DNA of 64,000 nt, taken from the NCBI GenBank assembly GCA_038363925.1, contig JAQQWL010000003.1:1674001-1738000 (forward strand). The letters are read 5' to 3'. The notes below the pieces were generated by a model. The model ran no database searches. It was given only the letters and a program-made list of their open reading frames with translations, and was not told the origin of the DNA. A program made the position numbers and the translations under genes. This document shows positions 45,411 to 56,678 of the stretch, piece after piece. Source of the stretch: Apiospora phragmitis. Its lineage: Eukaryota; Ascomycota; Sordariomycetes; Amphisphaeriales; Apiosporaceae. Numbering within the stretch: the stretch's first letter is position 1; each line of letters opens with the position of its first letter.

Positions 45411-47895
45411 ATTGGGAAGACGGCCGACGAAGGAGGGCTGCCTATGTATGTATTGATGGTAGATAGAAGCGGTGCACTCAAAACAAGGAGAGAGAAAGAG
45501 AAGGTGCAGAAGGAGGTACCAAAGACTAATGTGGCCAAGATGAGCAAGATATGCTGCGAGGTAGAGATAGTGCAGAAATAAGCAAACGTCAAAGTACGGA
45601 TTCCACCGGGGCCTTTGAGAGACATATATGTCATGTCTCATCACCACCACCCACCCTGATCAGTCATAGTTCACCTCCGCGGCGGTCAGCCAGCCGAAAG
45701 ACCCATCAGTGTCCGGGGGTCGTCTCTGGTAATCCAAAGGCCCAGCCGTTCTCCTCTTCTTGGAATGGCTTGGAGAGTTGGCGAGTGGTACGATTTCCCA
45801 TAACCCCCCATCTGCGTGAAGTCAAGTGACGCAAGCAAAGGCGCTATGCTCGTGTTTCCCATGAGCAAGGGCGTCTCTATTTTCAGTACCTTTCACCCCT
45901 TGGGCTTGGCAGGAATCTCCAGATGACCATCACTCCTCGTCAGAATCTGGGGTGAATCCGGGGGTGGAGCGCTTGGTGGTTCGGATGAGGGGGGCTTCTC
46001 TGGGGTAGGACAGGCAGGGACAGGCAGGTACAGGCATGCTAGGCAGGTAAGACAGGGAACGCGGGGTCGTTAAGCCGTGAGTGGACGAACTCGCCGAGTC
46101 ACGGCTTGGCGCCTAGGGCACTACCGTTTATTCAAGCATGGCAAGGAGGCGCTATCGCGAGACGGGATTTGGGATTTCGATCATTGGGCGGAGGACATCT
46201 CTGGGCGCAGCCTGCTGCTGTATGCCGGTTTATACGATTCCTACATGGTATGCGTGAATGGGAATGGGGAAAGGTCTTCTTGGGGTTTCTTGGAAAATTG
46301 CCTTGGCTTTGATCTGGCGAGTGACGATAGGGAGATAGCGGTAGAATGGCCGCATGAGGCCATTGGCGTCCGTCCTGCATGGCTTGCATGGGCTTGTGGG
46401 TGATTGGGGCGATCTATTGTTTAAAGTTCGGTCCAGAAGCGCGGGTGAGCCTCTGAACCGCGCGGAGATAAATACATCTGATATGTTGGTACATGACGAC
46501 TACTGCGTGCCGGGCCCTTGGCTCTCGACTCCCTGGCCTAGTCGTGGTCCCTTTCGCCCCCCCCTGACATGTGCTCCTTTAACCCAAGGACGGACACAGA
46601 TGAAAGATAGATCAGATGAACTTCCTGTTATCTTTGTCATCGAGTGTGGTTCTGAAACAGTCCCTACGCCATGGTAATTGCTCCCAAAGCTGCCCCGGCC
46701 GCCGGAAACACACAGACGCCCATGAAGGTTCTCTTAGCGTCCGACTTGGTACGGGTAGAAATCTTCTCTGGGAGTGGCATATGGCACCAAGAGCACACGG
46801 ATTCAGCTGCGGGCATATTTCTCTTGGCAACTGACGATGACCGGTTGCGCTCGGTCTTGGACGCAAGCCTTTCTTATCTGGGATCGTTCGCCGAGACTCT
46901 GGCCGAGTCTTTTCCGTCGACTTGCGCATGCGCCGGTGCGGCTTAGGGCACCGGCGCGGCTTAGGGCGAGTCACCCATGCCTGGAAGTAACGTCCAGCAA
47001 ATACACATAGCCCTTCGGAATTACCAGCCACCATATTGGACGATATGACGTGAAAGAGGCCTCCGATTTCAACCATTGGCAGTCGGCCGAAGGGCAAACA
47101 TTCTCGCAGAACTCCCTTTTTGGTTGATGCCGCAGCTACAGACTATTTGAGGTACCACCCAGCAAGGCAAAGTTTAACTCTTGCATGAAGTATTGCGCTA
47201 AATAGCTGTATTTGCCTGACCTCTCACTGGAAATATACCAAGTGAGCCTGGAGGTCGAAAGCAGCCTGCTCGGATTGCTCAACCTACCGGTGTTCAGGCC
47301 TTTCAGCACTTCAGATAGATTCATACAGATGGGACGGTGTTTTGGGGAACATCGGCCGCACACTGTATTTTGGTGTGAAAGCTCTGCTGCACACTACTGT
47401 AATAACTGGTTTGGGGAGTTAAACATATGCATGTAGAGTCGTATTGGTGTTGTCAACTTCCTGAGCAAACATTACACTCGGTACGGAATGGGACGATTCG
47501 ATCTTGTCCCATAGACTGGACAGTGGACACGACGAACCCGTTACTCTTCTGGAAATCATCCTTGAAAGTTCCAGCTTATCTTGCTATTGGCTTCATCTCG
47601 ATGTCAGTTCATCTGGAGATCGGGGTGGTTCAAAGTATGACTCGTTCAACAATAGTCCGAGTTAAACGTATCATGGATCTTCTGAAACCCGAGCGTTAGT
47701 ATTGCAAACGCATGTGCTTTTGATGGCTGCCCTGATATGTCTATCTGGCGATGTGAACTACACTACGCCATACGCATGACTCTAGGAAGTGAGTAGATGG
47801 ATGGTCTCACCGCGCATCATGATGGCATTTTGAAGTAAGTACTTATGTAGCCATGCTACTGTTGTGTATTATGGAGATTATGCGATTATCATTAC
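45411..47895. other. Longest gene-poor spacer, 2.5 kb
   Basis: No supportable gene. It contains a CAGG-rich short tandem tract around 46008-46057 (GACAGGCAGG units), a stem-loop at 46072-46107 and a duplicated GCGCGGCTTAGGGC-like unit near 46930-46970. The first part is the promoter of the MFS gene, with a CA/GA-rich leader. Confidence 0.45.
46008..46057. repeat. Degenerate ACAGGCAGG minisatellite
   Basis: Four to five tandem, partly diverged units of about 9-10 bp (ACAGGCAGG, with TACAGGCATG and TAGGCAGG variants). Confidence 0.65.
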
Positions 47896-50284
47896 CTAAA
47901 CCTTCTCAATAAGCACGACCTTGCTGTCGTACTCGCCCTTGAACCGGTACTGGAGCCCCATGCGCATCAGCGTAGCGCCCGAGTACGTGTCGGTGCCATT
48001 GACTGTGTAGCGCGCCGCCGGGTCGAGCCCCTGCAGGCGCAGGTAGGGCGTGGGCTGGTTGTAGGTGCTGCGGACCTGGAAGTAGAACAGCACGCCCTCG
48101 CGCCGTCCTCGGACAGGTAGAGGGCCGCGGGCCAGTTGGAGTCCTCGGGCAGGTTGAGCCGCCACAGGTCCCCCTGACGATCACGAGCGCGATCTCCTCG
48201 GCCAGCGCGATGAGGCCCGGGATCTGCCGCCGGTCCGCGTCCGACAGCTCGGTCGGGTCCAGCTCGAAGCCGAAGGAGCCGCCCATCAGCGCGACGTGCG
48301 CGCGGAACTGCAGCGGGATCGTCCGCCCCGTCTGCTGGTTCGGCACGACCGAGACGTGCGCGCCCATGGCCGACGGTGGGTACGCCAGCGACGTGCCGAA
48401 CTGTGTGTACAGGCGCTGCAGCGCGTCCGTGTCGTCCGACGTCCACACCTGCGGGAAGTACTGCAGGATGCCCGGGTCGAAGCGCCCGCCGCCGGACGCG
48501 CAGCCCTCCCAGATCACGTCGGGGAACCGCGTCGTCAGGACGTCGAAGACGCGGTACAGGCCCAGCATGTAGGCGTGGGCCACGCCGTCGGAAGGCATCT
48601 CGTGGATGGCCCGGTTGTTGTCCCACTTGACGTACGTGACCGAGGTGTTGCCCAGGATGGCCGACAGGGACTCGATGATGAAGTCTTGGACTTCGGGGAG
48701 CGCCACGTTGAGCACCAGCTCCGACCGGGTCAGGGTGCGTGGGTAGTCGCCCGCGTGCAGGGCCCAGTCGGAATGCTCGTGGTATAGGGTCGAGTTAGGG
48801 TTTACCATTTCGGGTTCGAACCAGAGACCGAATTGCAGCTTGTCGGACGAGTTTGCCGAGTTTAGCGCCGTGACCTGGTCTACTAAGGGGCCGAGACCGT
48901 TGGGGAAGCGATCTTTGTTGGCCTGCCAGTCGCCGAGACCGGCATTGTCGATGACGCGAGGGTACTCGTTGCCGAACCAACCATCGTCCAGGACGAAGAG
49001 CTTGACGCCGAGCTCGGCAGATTCCTGAGCTAGGTTGTAGATGCGGCTTTCGTTGTAGTCGAAGAAGAGACCCTCCCAGCTGTTGAGCAGTACCGGGCGA
49101 GGCTCCACGGCGAACTTGCTCTTCATCAGGTGGTTGCGGAAGAGGCGGTGGAAGAGGCGAGAAACGCCGCCAATGCCGTTCTCGGAGTAGGTGGCAACAC
49201 ATTCTGGGCTGGTCAAACTCTCGCCGGGTCCCAGGTTCCATGACAGGTGGTAGGGATTGAGACCCAGCATCGCGCGGATGAAACCCTGGGAGCCCTTCTC
49301 CACATCCACAGCGAAAGATCCGGTGTAGATCAAGAGAAACCCCATGCCTCGCCCCGAGACTCTGTAGTGTCAGGTGCCACGAGTGACAGGAACGGGTTAT
49401 GAAGATGGGATGAGTAGCCGGTGGTACTTCCGAAACTGGGATATCTCGTGTAAGTACTTCGCTGTCTTTTTAATGGGGATAATGAAAGTTAGTCTTATTT
49501 GCTTACCCCTGAGTGCCGTAGTCCACCTTCCGCCGGACCTTCATGCCCTCGCGCGCCCAGTCTCCCTTGAGCTCAATCATGTCGAAGTCGCCATAAGGCA
49601 AGTCGACGCTAAAGCTGGCCAGCCGCTCGACGGTGATGTTGCCCGTACCCTCATTGGTGATGTTGACGCTGCGGACGATGGCATCGAGCTTGGGGAAGAC
49701 CGAGTACGTCAAGTCGGCCGCAACGCTCGAGTAGTTGTCGTACATGTGCACCACGAGGGTCGCCACGTCGCCCTCCTCGCGGCCGAACGTGGACGGGAGC
49801 CCGGGCAGCGCCGGCTTGCCCTTGACGACGTCGTGGGCGCGGTACCGGAAGTCGCTGACGGTGTAGCCCGCGGCCTGCTGGATGCGGACGGCGGGCACGC
49901 GGAAGTCGCCGCGGCCCAGGTCCGGGAACTCGCGCTTCACGCGGCCGATCTGCTCGACCCAGCCCTGGGTCTGCGGCGCCAGCATCGGCACCGTCTCCGT
50001 CACCAGGCCGCCGAAGTGGTCGTTGACCAGGTCGCCCGTCTCCTCGTCCACGTGGAAGCGGTACGAGACGTGGTCGCCATTGAGGGCGAAGCTCGTGCCG
50101 TTCACCACGACTCCTCCTAGTACAGCAGCGGGTAAGCATGATGATGATGACATGAAAGCAGCGGTCACTGAGACATACCGGTTGAGGGAGATGCATCTTG
50201 GGCTACAGTTGGCGTGACTAGTAGCGACGAAAGGGCTACGAGCCCAGAGACGAGCCCTTTATTCGCGGGAAGCCACGACGTCAT
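47896..50284 (-). CDS. GH36 alpha-galactosidase, secreted, two frameshifts near the C-terminus
   Basis: Releases terminal alpha-galactose from plant galactosides. Exons are 50179-50284, 49507-50116 and 47896-49361, with introns of 62 and 145 bp. The signal peptide is [29 protein letters not shown]. The N-terminal beta-sandwich reads [36 protein letters not shown]. The catalytic barrel has [61 protein letters not shown] (nucleophile Asp) and [33 protein letters not shown] (acid/base region). These are hallmarks of the tetrameric fungal GH36 type. Frame changes at the five-C run 48170-48174 and near 48101-48110 (each one base short) separate VR from [24 protein letters not shown], and that from [34 protein letters not shown]. 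The stop is at 47896-47900. Confidence 0.9.
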
Positions 50285-51346
50285 GTTGGGTGGTTCGAAT
50301 TCGAATCGGTGCCTACATCAATGAACAACAAAGGCAGCTTGTCACAGGGCCAGAGGGTTAGGGAAGGGATACTACTTATATAGAAACTGTACCTGCATAC
50401 TAGGTACGACCGCCAAGGTGTGCACACCGGCTGACCTTGACTAGGTATACATTCCCCCAACCCCCCTTACCCCATCCCCACGAATTAGGTTGCGTGCGGA
50501 GAGGTTCGCGGGTGCAGTACATGCGGGATATATCTCGCTCTAATTGGAGCGGCCCTGCAGGCCCATGACTTCTGCAGTTGGCATCTCGTAACCAGCCGTG
50601 ATGCTTTGAGCCGAGGTGGTATGATGGACTGACATCATGATGCACTTGGCCGTTAATATCGACCCGTTCGTCGCTAATCTCGACTGGATTGGATACCTAG
50701 CGGCGGATTACTGGCGGAAAACTCGAAGAAGCAGTCGAACGTGGTTCCGCCAAGGCTATTGGTTAGGGTTCCAAATGGGGGGGTTAACCCGATGGGCTGT
50801 TTTCCTGTCTATAGTCGGGTATCTTACCCAGTTTATTCCCCTCACTGTAGGTGACATCGCCTGGCATTTCTGCCTATATACTCAATCTTGGACAGGGTCA
50901 TCAGAGGAAGAATCGAAGTTAATAGCTCCGGGGGTTAGTGCCCGGGTCCGGAAGCCCTGTACCGTTTCTGGGGTTCTGGCTTAAGTAGCTTGAGCTTGAC
51001 GTCTGGCACTCCGCAAGGAGAACTATAGACTTCGATAGACAGCTCGTTGACTTGCCAACTTAGGCAGTGCTGACGATGTCAGGGTTGCTCAATGCTGAAG
51101 TGCCCTGCTTGAATGCAGTAGAGCAAGCATTCTTGTTAACTTTCGCGGAACCTTCCAGTTATTTATACCGTAGAAGATACTGGCCTGTTATTGCATGTAC
51201 ACTTGTGTGGTTGCCTTGGCTACTAGGTAGCTGGATAGCGGATTGATCAGCTCAATCCTGAGGCTTCTCTACATCAACTGGATAGGTGAAAGCTGCAACC
51301 CTTTGAGCTGCTATTTGTAGAAACGCAGTCAGTTTTACCAGACGCA
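50285..51346. other. Intergenic spacer, 1 kb
   Basis: No gene recognised. Upstream region of the alpha-galactosidase on one side and of the nucleoside diphosphate kinase on the other. Confidence 0.5.
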
Positions 51347-52060
51347 GTGGATGCTGGTTCCTTTTCAACTTGTGCTGTTTATGATCTGCAGTCTTCATCA
51401 CTCTGCGGTCATAGGTCTCGGTGCACGGGCCACTGCAAGCGCTTTTGGCCGGGATTCCCAGGGGCTTCTGCTGGGGCGCAAGCTACGCCGGAATGCTCAA
51501 ACGCATGGCAATTGCAGGGAGAAGTCAGATCAAGGCCAGATCAGATCTCCATGGATGACTGCCTCAAAATGCAAGACGATCAACCGAGACGACCATCGCC
51601 ATCGTCTCCTCCTACAGTGGGCATTTTTTCGAGGAGGAAAAAAGAAGATATCCTAGGGTCGGGCCCACCACACCGCTCCTCCTATTCATCAGGTACACAT
51701 GCCAATCGCGACAACATTGACGAGACCCTGAGATCGAACCGGGTGGCGTCTTCTAGCAGCAGCAGTAGCCCAAACCCAGCCAATACCCATTGGCCAGCAA
51801 AAGAAGAGCTTCTCGTGCCCCGCCGTCGACCCCGCGCCATTTTGCTACCGCTTTTTCTCACAGTTGGCCTGGCCCTGTTTTTTCTGCTGTTTGTCCCCCC
51901 TTGGCAGCTGTCCAGTTCTATTGACGCAGGAGTTTTGAATACCTTCTTCGTCTCTTCTCCCCCATCCTCTTGTTTACCTTCCACAACCACGACCACAGTC
52001 ACCTCCTACCACACGCCAATTTCTACTTCTTCTCCCGCAGAAGAACCAGAACCGCCCAAG

Positions 52061-52747
52061 ATGTCTACCGAGAGAACCTTCATTGCTATCAAGCCCGATG
52101 GCGTTCAGCGTGGCCTCGTCGGCCCCATCCTGAGCCGCTTCGAGAACCGTGGGTAAGTGGCAGTAGCAGCAGCAGCAGTTCCCCAACAGAAACATGCCAA
52201 TTGGTGTCGATGACGATTCTAATTCTGATCTCTCTCTAGCTACAAGCTGGTTGCCATCAAGCTGATGACCCCCGGCAAGGCCCACCTCGAGAAGCACTAC
52301 GCTGATCTCGCTGGCAAGCCTTTCTTCCCCGGTCTGATTGAGTGTAAGTTATCACAGTACGGCTCCGAGAGATTTGTCAATCTTTGCTAACTTGGGGCAA
52401 ACAGACATGAACTCCGGCCCCATCTGCGCCATGGTCTGGGAGGGCCGTGACGCCGTCAAGACCGGCCGTGTCCTGCTCGGTGCCACCAACCCCCTTGCCT
52501 CTGCCCCTGGCACCATCCGGTACGTTTTGCCCTAAAGCTCCTTCACAAAACCCAATTGCAAGATGGAAGTATTTGCTAACCATATCGACTCTCTAGTGGT
52601 GACTTCGCCATCGATGTCGGCCGAAACGTCTGCCACGGCTCCGACTCCGTCGAGAATGCCGAAAAGGAGATTGCTCTGTGGTTCAAGCCCGAGGATCTGG
52701 TCAGCTACAAGAGCGCCACCTTCGACTGGGTCTACGAGAAGGCTTAA
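52061..52747 (+). CDS. ndk-1: Nucleoside diphosphate kinase
   Basis: Transfers gamma-phosphate between nucleoside triphosphates and diphosphates through a phospho-His. Exons are 52061-52152, 52240-52343, 52405-52519 and 52597-52747, with introns of 87, 61 and 77 bp. The protein reads [133 protein letters not shown]. It contains the NVCHGSDS active-site His. Length, about 153 residues, matches the family. The ATG at 52061 (CCCAAGATG) is the canonical start. The frame stays open for 238 codons upstream to an ATG at 51347 and includes a membrane-like segment, described as a separate finding. Confidence 0.95.
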
Positions 52748-53045
52748 ATGCCAACCAACTAAACAAACAAACACAAGGTTGTCATCTCTTGGCTTCTTGG
52801 AGAGATAGGCAAGGCGGCTTGGGATTAGTAACGGGCGATTCCTTTCCTCTCGTATGAGAAGGAGCGATCCCTTGTGAATGCAAAAAGCACAAAAGCATAG
52901 CTCTAGAGGAAAATCAAGACATTCAAGACAAATTCTTTTACTTTATTCTTAGCGGTGATTGTGAATATCTACAAGCTCTGAGCAGCGTTGGGCATCATGT
53001 TGTAGTACACCTAGCCTTAACGGATTGGAGGGAAAAGTATCCTGG
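52748..53045. other. Intergenic, convergent 3' flanks
   Basis: Short gap between the converging nucleoside diphosphate kinase and the mitochondrial protein gene. Nothing else seen. Confidence 0.6.
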
Positions 53046-53989
53046 TTATCGCCTGAATATCAGTTTCCGTGACCACACCATGGCCCTCGCAAAGGACGGG
53101 GTGAGCCAGAGACTGAACGCCACCCTCGGGATCAATAGCATTTTTGTGATGGCGTAGGCGGCCACGATCTGAACGCCCAGTTTGTACCCCAACTCAGAGT
53201 TATCCCACGTAACCTTGCCCTTGACGGCCTTGGCGGCGTCGACCGCCTTACGAGCCTTGCTCTTCGCCTGGGCTGCTGCTTCTTCGGCGCCCCCTCCTCC
53301 GATTCAGTGCTTCCCTTCCTCAGGAGAGCCAACCAACCCTTCTTCTTACCACCCTCCCGCTCCGCCAGCTCTCGCTCCAGCCTCTCCTCGCCCTTCTCCA
53401 TGTCTTCCCTTTCGCCCCGTTCATCCCCGGCAGCCAGCCCGAACCAGCCCTTCTTCTTGAAGTACCGCAGCACCTTGGTCGCCTCGTCTTGCACGTACGG
53501 CGCCCACCACCCGAACACCCACTCGACGGGCACGACGTCCAGGTAGTAGAAGGCGCCCGTTAGTCCGAGTAAGGGGACGATGGCCGTCAGCTCGTGTAGC
53601 ACCAGGAACGCGGCCACGTGCGAGACGGGGGCGCGCCGGAAGCCGCGCAGCGGGGCGCGGAGGCGCTCGGGGAGGTAGCGCGAGGTGCGGTGGAGGATGC
53701 GGTCGAGGCGCGAGGTTGTTTTCTCGGTTGGGGTTGGTGCTGCTGTGGATGTGGTGGTGCCTGTTGCTGGAGGTGACTGGGTGGTGGAAGTTGTAGTAGA
53801 GGTAGAGGAAGAGGAAGAGGTTGATTCGGTCGAGTTGGAACGGCGCTGTATACGAGTCGAGGGTCGGGCGGAGGGTCGTAGGAGTAGTTGGCGCACGAGG
53901 AGGGTTTGGGATGGGAGGCTCTGTCGCGATGCTGTTGGTATGCGCAGGCCTATGGAGGCGGCGCGTTGAAAGGAGGTTGAGGACGCCAT
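53046..53989 (-). CDS. Mitochondrial DUF1279/FMP10-like membrane protein, one frameshift
   Basis: The N-terminus MASSTSFQRAASIGLRIPTASRQSLPSQTLLVRQLLLRPSARPSTRIQRRSNST is rich in Arg, Ser and Leu without acidic residues, a typical mitochondrial presequence. A Ser/Thr-rich linker and RAPVSHVAAFLVLHELTAIVPLLGLTGAFYYLDVVP (a membrane segment) follow. A charged coiled-coil-like region, ERLERELAEREGGKKKGW, comes next. The frame breaks at the five-C run 53290-53294 (one base short), and the other frame continues with AQAKSKARKAVDAAKAVKGKVTWDNSELGYKLGVQIVAAYAITKMLLIPRVAFSLWLTPSFARAM. That matches the YxxxKxLxPxR..L..TP ending of DUF1279/FAM210-like proteins. The stop is then at 53046-53048. Function in the inner membrane is unknown. 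Confidence 0.7.
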
Positions 53990-54361
53990 AGTGGAAAGGC
54001 GATCAATTCACTTGCTCCTGACTCCGAAATGTAGATAACAGCACCTCTCTTCCAAAGATTGACAGACGACTTCAAATGTGGTGAGAGAATGTTACGTTTG
54101 GTCGGGTCGCACGCACACACGCTGCAAGGGAAGTAAGTGGTTTTGATGGCAGGGGACTTAAAGAGCTCCAACTGCTAGTAGACGTCACTGTAAAAAGTTG
54201 GCGGGGCTAACGCGAGAGAGAGGGACAGGGGAAATTGTGCCACCTACGCCACGGAGCATAACCCGGAGGGATATGTTATAACAATTTTACTTCTTTAAAG
54301 ATTCTAGGCTGGACATTTATAGTCAGATTTTATTTTCCCACACTCTCTTTCTCCTCCCGAT
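53990..54361. other. Intergenic spacer
   Basis: No gene seen. Promoter side of the mitochondrial gene and 3' flank of the binding-protein-like gene. Confidence 0.5.
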
Positions 54362-55363
54362 TCAAGGAAGCTGTTCGCCCAATCCCGAAACCAACATCTC
54401 CGTTGCCTGCAACCCCTTGCCTTCCTTGAGGACGCCTGCCTTCTGCAAGATGGAGATGCAGTTGTTGACGACCTTGATGTCAACGCCGGAGGTCTCAGTG
54501 CAGAATTGCACCGTCTTGAGCCACTCGGTGGCGTCCTCCTTGGAGTAGTCGAGCGCCGTGCTGATGTACTCGACGGCCTCGTCCTGGTGCTCGCCGAAGT
54601 ACTTGACGCCCTGGTCGAGCTTGCGGAATAGGTCCTGCAGCCGGTCGTCCTTGGCCAGCTTGGTGCTGTTGGTCGAGGCCACGATCTCCCACGAGGGCCA
54701 TGGCGTGTAGATCTCGCCCACGCGCCGGATCTCGCCCGAGTTGTAGTACCGTTTGGACGTGAAGTGCTCCCACATGAAGAAGTCGGCCTCGCCGGTGTTG
54801 ACCGCGGCCCGCAGCTTGTCGAACGTCTGCAGCGGCACGAAGTCCTTGTACGGCCCGACGTCGGCGGATGAGGTGCTGGCGAGCCAGCCTTCCTGGTCCG
54901 CCAGCACGTAGCTCATCACGTAGGAGCCCGACCCAATGCGGGACACGCCCACCTTGGAGCCCTTGAGGCTGGAGACGGAAGAGATCTCGGGACGCTTGGC
55001 GCCCGTGGAGATTGCCCAGCCTGTTTGTCCCCCGCGTATCAGATATATGCTATTTACTGTATAGGTTATGTTGGAAGAAGAAGAAAATGACTTACACAAA
55101 GGCGTCTCGACGTAGGTTCCCACGATCCGGTAGCCACCGTCGCCGGGCGTGTCCTCCTTGCCCAGCCCAGCGATCCAACCCTCGGTCAGGCCAATGCCGA
55201 CATCGATCTCGCCCTCCCGCAGCGCCGTGATCATGTGACCCGTGCCGGACGGGAAGGGGGTGAGGGTGGCCTGCAGGCCGAAGTGCTTCTGCGCAAAGTA
55301 GAGTGGGGTCGAGAAGTGCTCCGGCACATAGCCGATGCGAAGCGGTGGTGTAGTGTCTGTCAT
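54362..55363 (-). CDS. NMT1/THI5-like periplasmic-binding-fold protein
   Basis: A cytosolic-looking protein with the SsuA/THI5 substrate-binding fold. Relatives bind aromatic sulfonates or thiamine-pyrimidine-like ligands, or are of unknown role in fungi. Exons are 55096-55363 and 54362-55020, with a 75 bp intron (GTAAGT donor, AAACAG acceptor). The N-terminus is MTDTTPPLRIGYVPEHFSTPLYFAQKHFGLQATLTPFPSGTGHMITALREGEIDVGIGLTEGWIAGL, a clear two-lobe binding-protein start. The second lobe has SSLKGSKVGVSRIGSGSYVMSYVLADQEGW and LRAAVNTGEADFFMWEHFTSKRYYNSGEIRRVGEIYTPWPSWEIVAS. The HCCCG-type motif of THI5 synthases is not seen, so pyrimidine synthase activity is not supported. No signal peptide. 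Confidence 0.8.
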   Translation of the reverse strand: MTDTTPPLRIGYVPEHFSTPLYFAQKHFGLQATLTPFPSGTGHMITALREGEIDVGIGLTEGWIAGLGKEDTPGDGGYRIVGTYVETPLCKSFSSSSNITYTVNSIYLIRGGQTGWAISTGAKRPEISSVSSLKGSKVGVSRIGSGSYVMSYVLADQEGWLASTSSADVGPYKDFVPLQTFDKLRAAVNTGEADFFMWEHFTSKRYYNSGEIRRVGEIYTPWPSWEIVASTNSTKLAKDDRLQDLFRKLDQGVKYFGEHQDEAVEYISTALDYSKEDATEWLKTVQFCTETSGVDIKVVNNCISILQKAGVLKEGKGLQATEMLVSGLGEQLP

Positions 55364-56366
55364 CTTTTGTTTTGTTTTGGCTTGTTCTATGCAGTATGCT
55401 GCGGGTAGTAAGTAATGTTTCTTCCCTATTTGTACAAAGGACAGAACTATCACGACAGATAGGATTTGCTTTTTTGTTCTCAGGATGAAAAGGCAGCCAA
55501 TGGGCCTTTTTATTGACGTACAACACACACACACACACAGAGACTATGCGGATGCGGGTGAATGACGAGCTGGCCACGGACTTAACCTAACCCACGTAAC
55601 CTAATGAGGGGCATTCCTTCGCTGGAGCATTACCGTAGCGGGGTAGTATCGTTAACTGTTTCAACTTTGATATAGTTTCTTCTGCCATTGGAACTCCTCT
55701 AATCCATATACCAATAGTATCTTCTCTTGGGTATTTGCTTGAAGATTGAATCATTTTCTCCAGGGAAGCAGGTTTAGATGAAACTCTATTCAGTCTATCC
55801 GAGTCCATTACGGCAGATCATGACAGGCCGGACTCGGAGCTCACGGGTCCCAGTCTTATAGCACCACTGCCGATAGTTGTTATCACCGTATAATGAACAG
55901 GAACCGCTTAACCACAAGTTATCGGGCTCTAGATAAAATGAACAAATACGCTTTTCCAACAAGAAATCGTACGTAGTACGAGAAAGTTGCGATATATAAT
56001 CCCAAAACTCAGCCTTGTACACGGTGGTTTATGAGGCCATTATGAGGAGACGGCTTGTTTCTGGGAGAGATACTCGAGTCCACCAACTATTCACTTGGCA
56101 CAGTCATTGCTATTCACCACATTCCCCGTGAAGGGAATTAATATCTGCTTCTATATCCCAGAAATAAGATAGACCGTATTCCCGTTGCCAGTCAGATATC
56201 CAGGCATAGAGTTACTGAGTGGAGACCAGATTCATGTATTAATGCTCCACCAATTCTCGTTGCCGACCCTCCTTATTATCAGTTGTGCTACATACTTTGT
56301 AGTAAGCTGCCTTCTTCTCAACAGCGGCCAACAATGTGGGACGGTGCCAACACCGTTTCAATCACA
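55364..56366. other. Intergenic spacer, 1 kb
   Basis: No gene recognised. A (CA)n tract lies near 55523-55540. The last part leads into tRNA-Phe. Confidence 0.5.
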
Positions 56367-56457
56367 GCGGACATAGCTCAGTTGGGAGAGCGCCAGACTG
56401 AAGATCTACTTCGGTTCCGATATCTGGAGGTCGTGTGTTCAATCCACACTGGCCGCA
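56367..56457 (+). tRNA. tRNA-Phe (GAA) with an intron
   Basis: The cloverleaf reads GCGGACA acceptor, TAGCTCAGTTGGGAGAGCG D-arm, CCAGACTGAAG...ATCTGG anticodon arm with anticodon GAA, variable AGGTC, and GTGTGTTCAATCCACAC T-arm with the TTCAATC loop. The TGGCCGC 3' strand and discriminator A close it. An 18-nt intron, ATCTACTTCGGTTCCGAT, lies after position 37, the canonical place for nuclear tRNA introns. The internal A-box (TAGCTCAGTTGG) and B-box (TTCAATCC) are present. One acceptor-stem pair is A-G (A5:G68), which is unusual. Confidence 0.92.
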
Positions 56458-56678
56458 ATCATCCCTTTTTGCTTCCATGTCATGCCATTCATTCTGAATC
56501 TCGAGATCCAGACATTTTTATTTCAAAGATTGCGTGGGAATGTGCCTAGGGGTGCCGGATTTCCGGCTGAAACGTTTTTAAGAACAGCTCCTTCCCTTTT
56601 TTTTCAAAGACATAGCAAAGCTGAAAACGCCATCTTTTCGGGAGTTGCTATCAATCACATTTTCACATCGCCAGCACC

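Noticed and set aside
46920..46970. CTTAGGG units as internal telomere repeat
   Set aside because: Only two TTAGGG occurrences in a GC-rich duplicated 18-bp unit. No tandem TTAGGG array.
49374..50120. 248-codon open frame on the plus strand
   Set aside because: Antisense to exon 2 of the GH36 alpha-galactosidase, crossing its intron. No conserved content.
54362..55363. THI5-type pyrimidine synthase call
   Set aside because: The binding-protein fold is clear, but the cysteine-rich iron motif expected in THI5/NMT1 enzymes is not seen.
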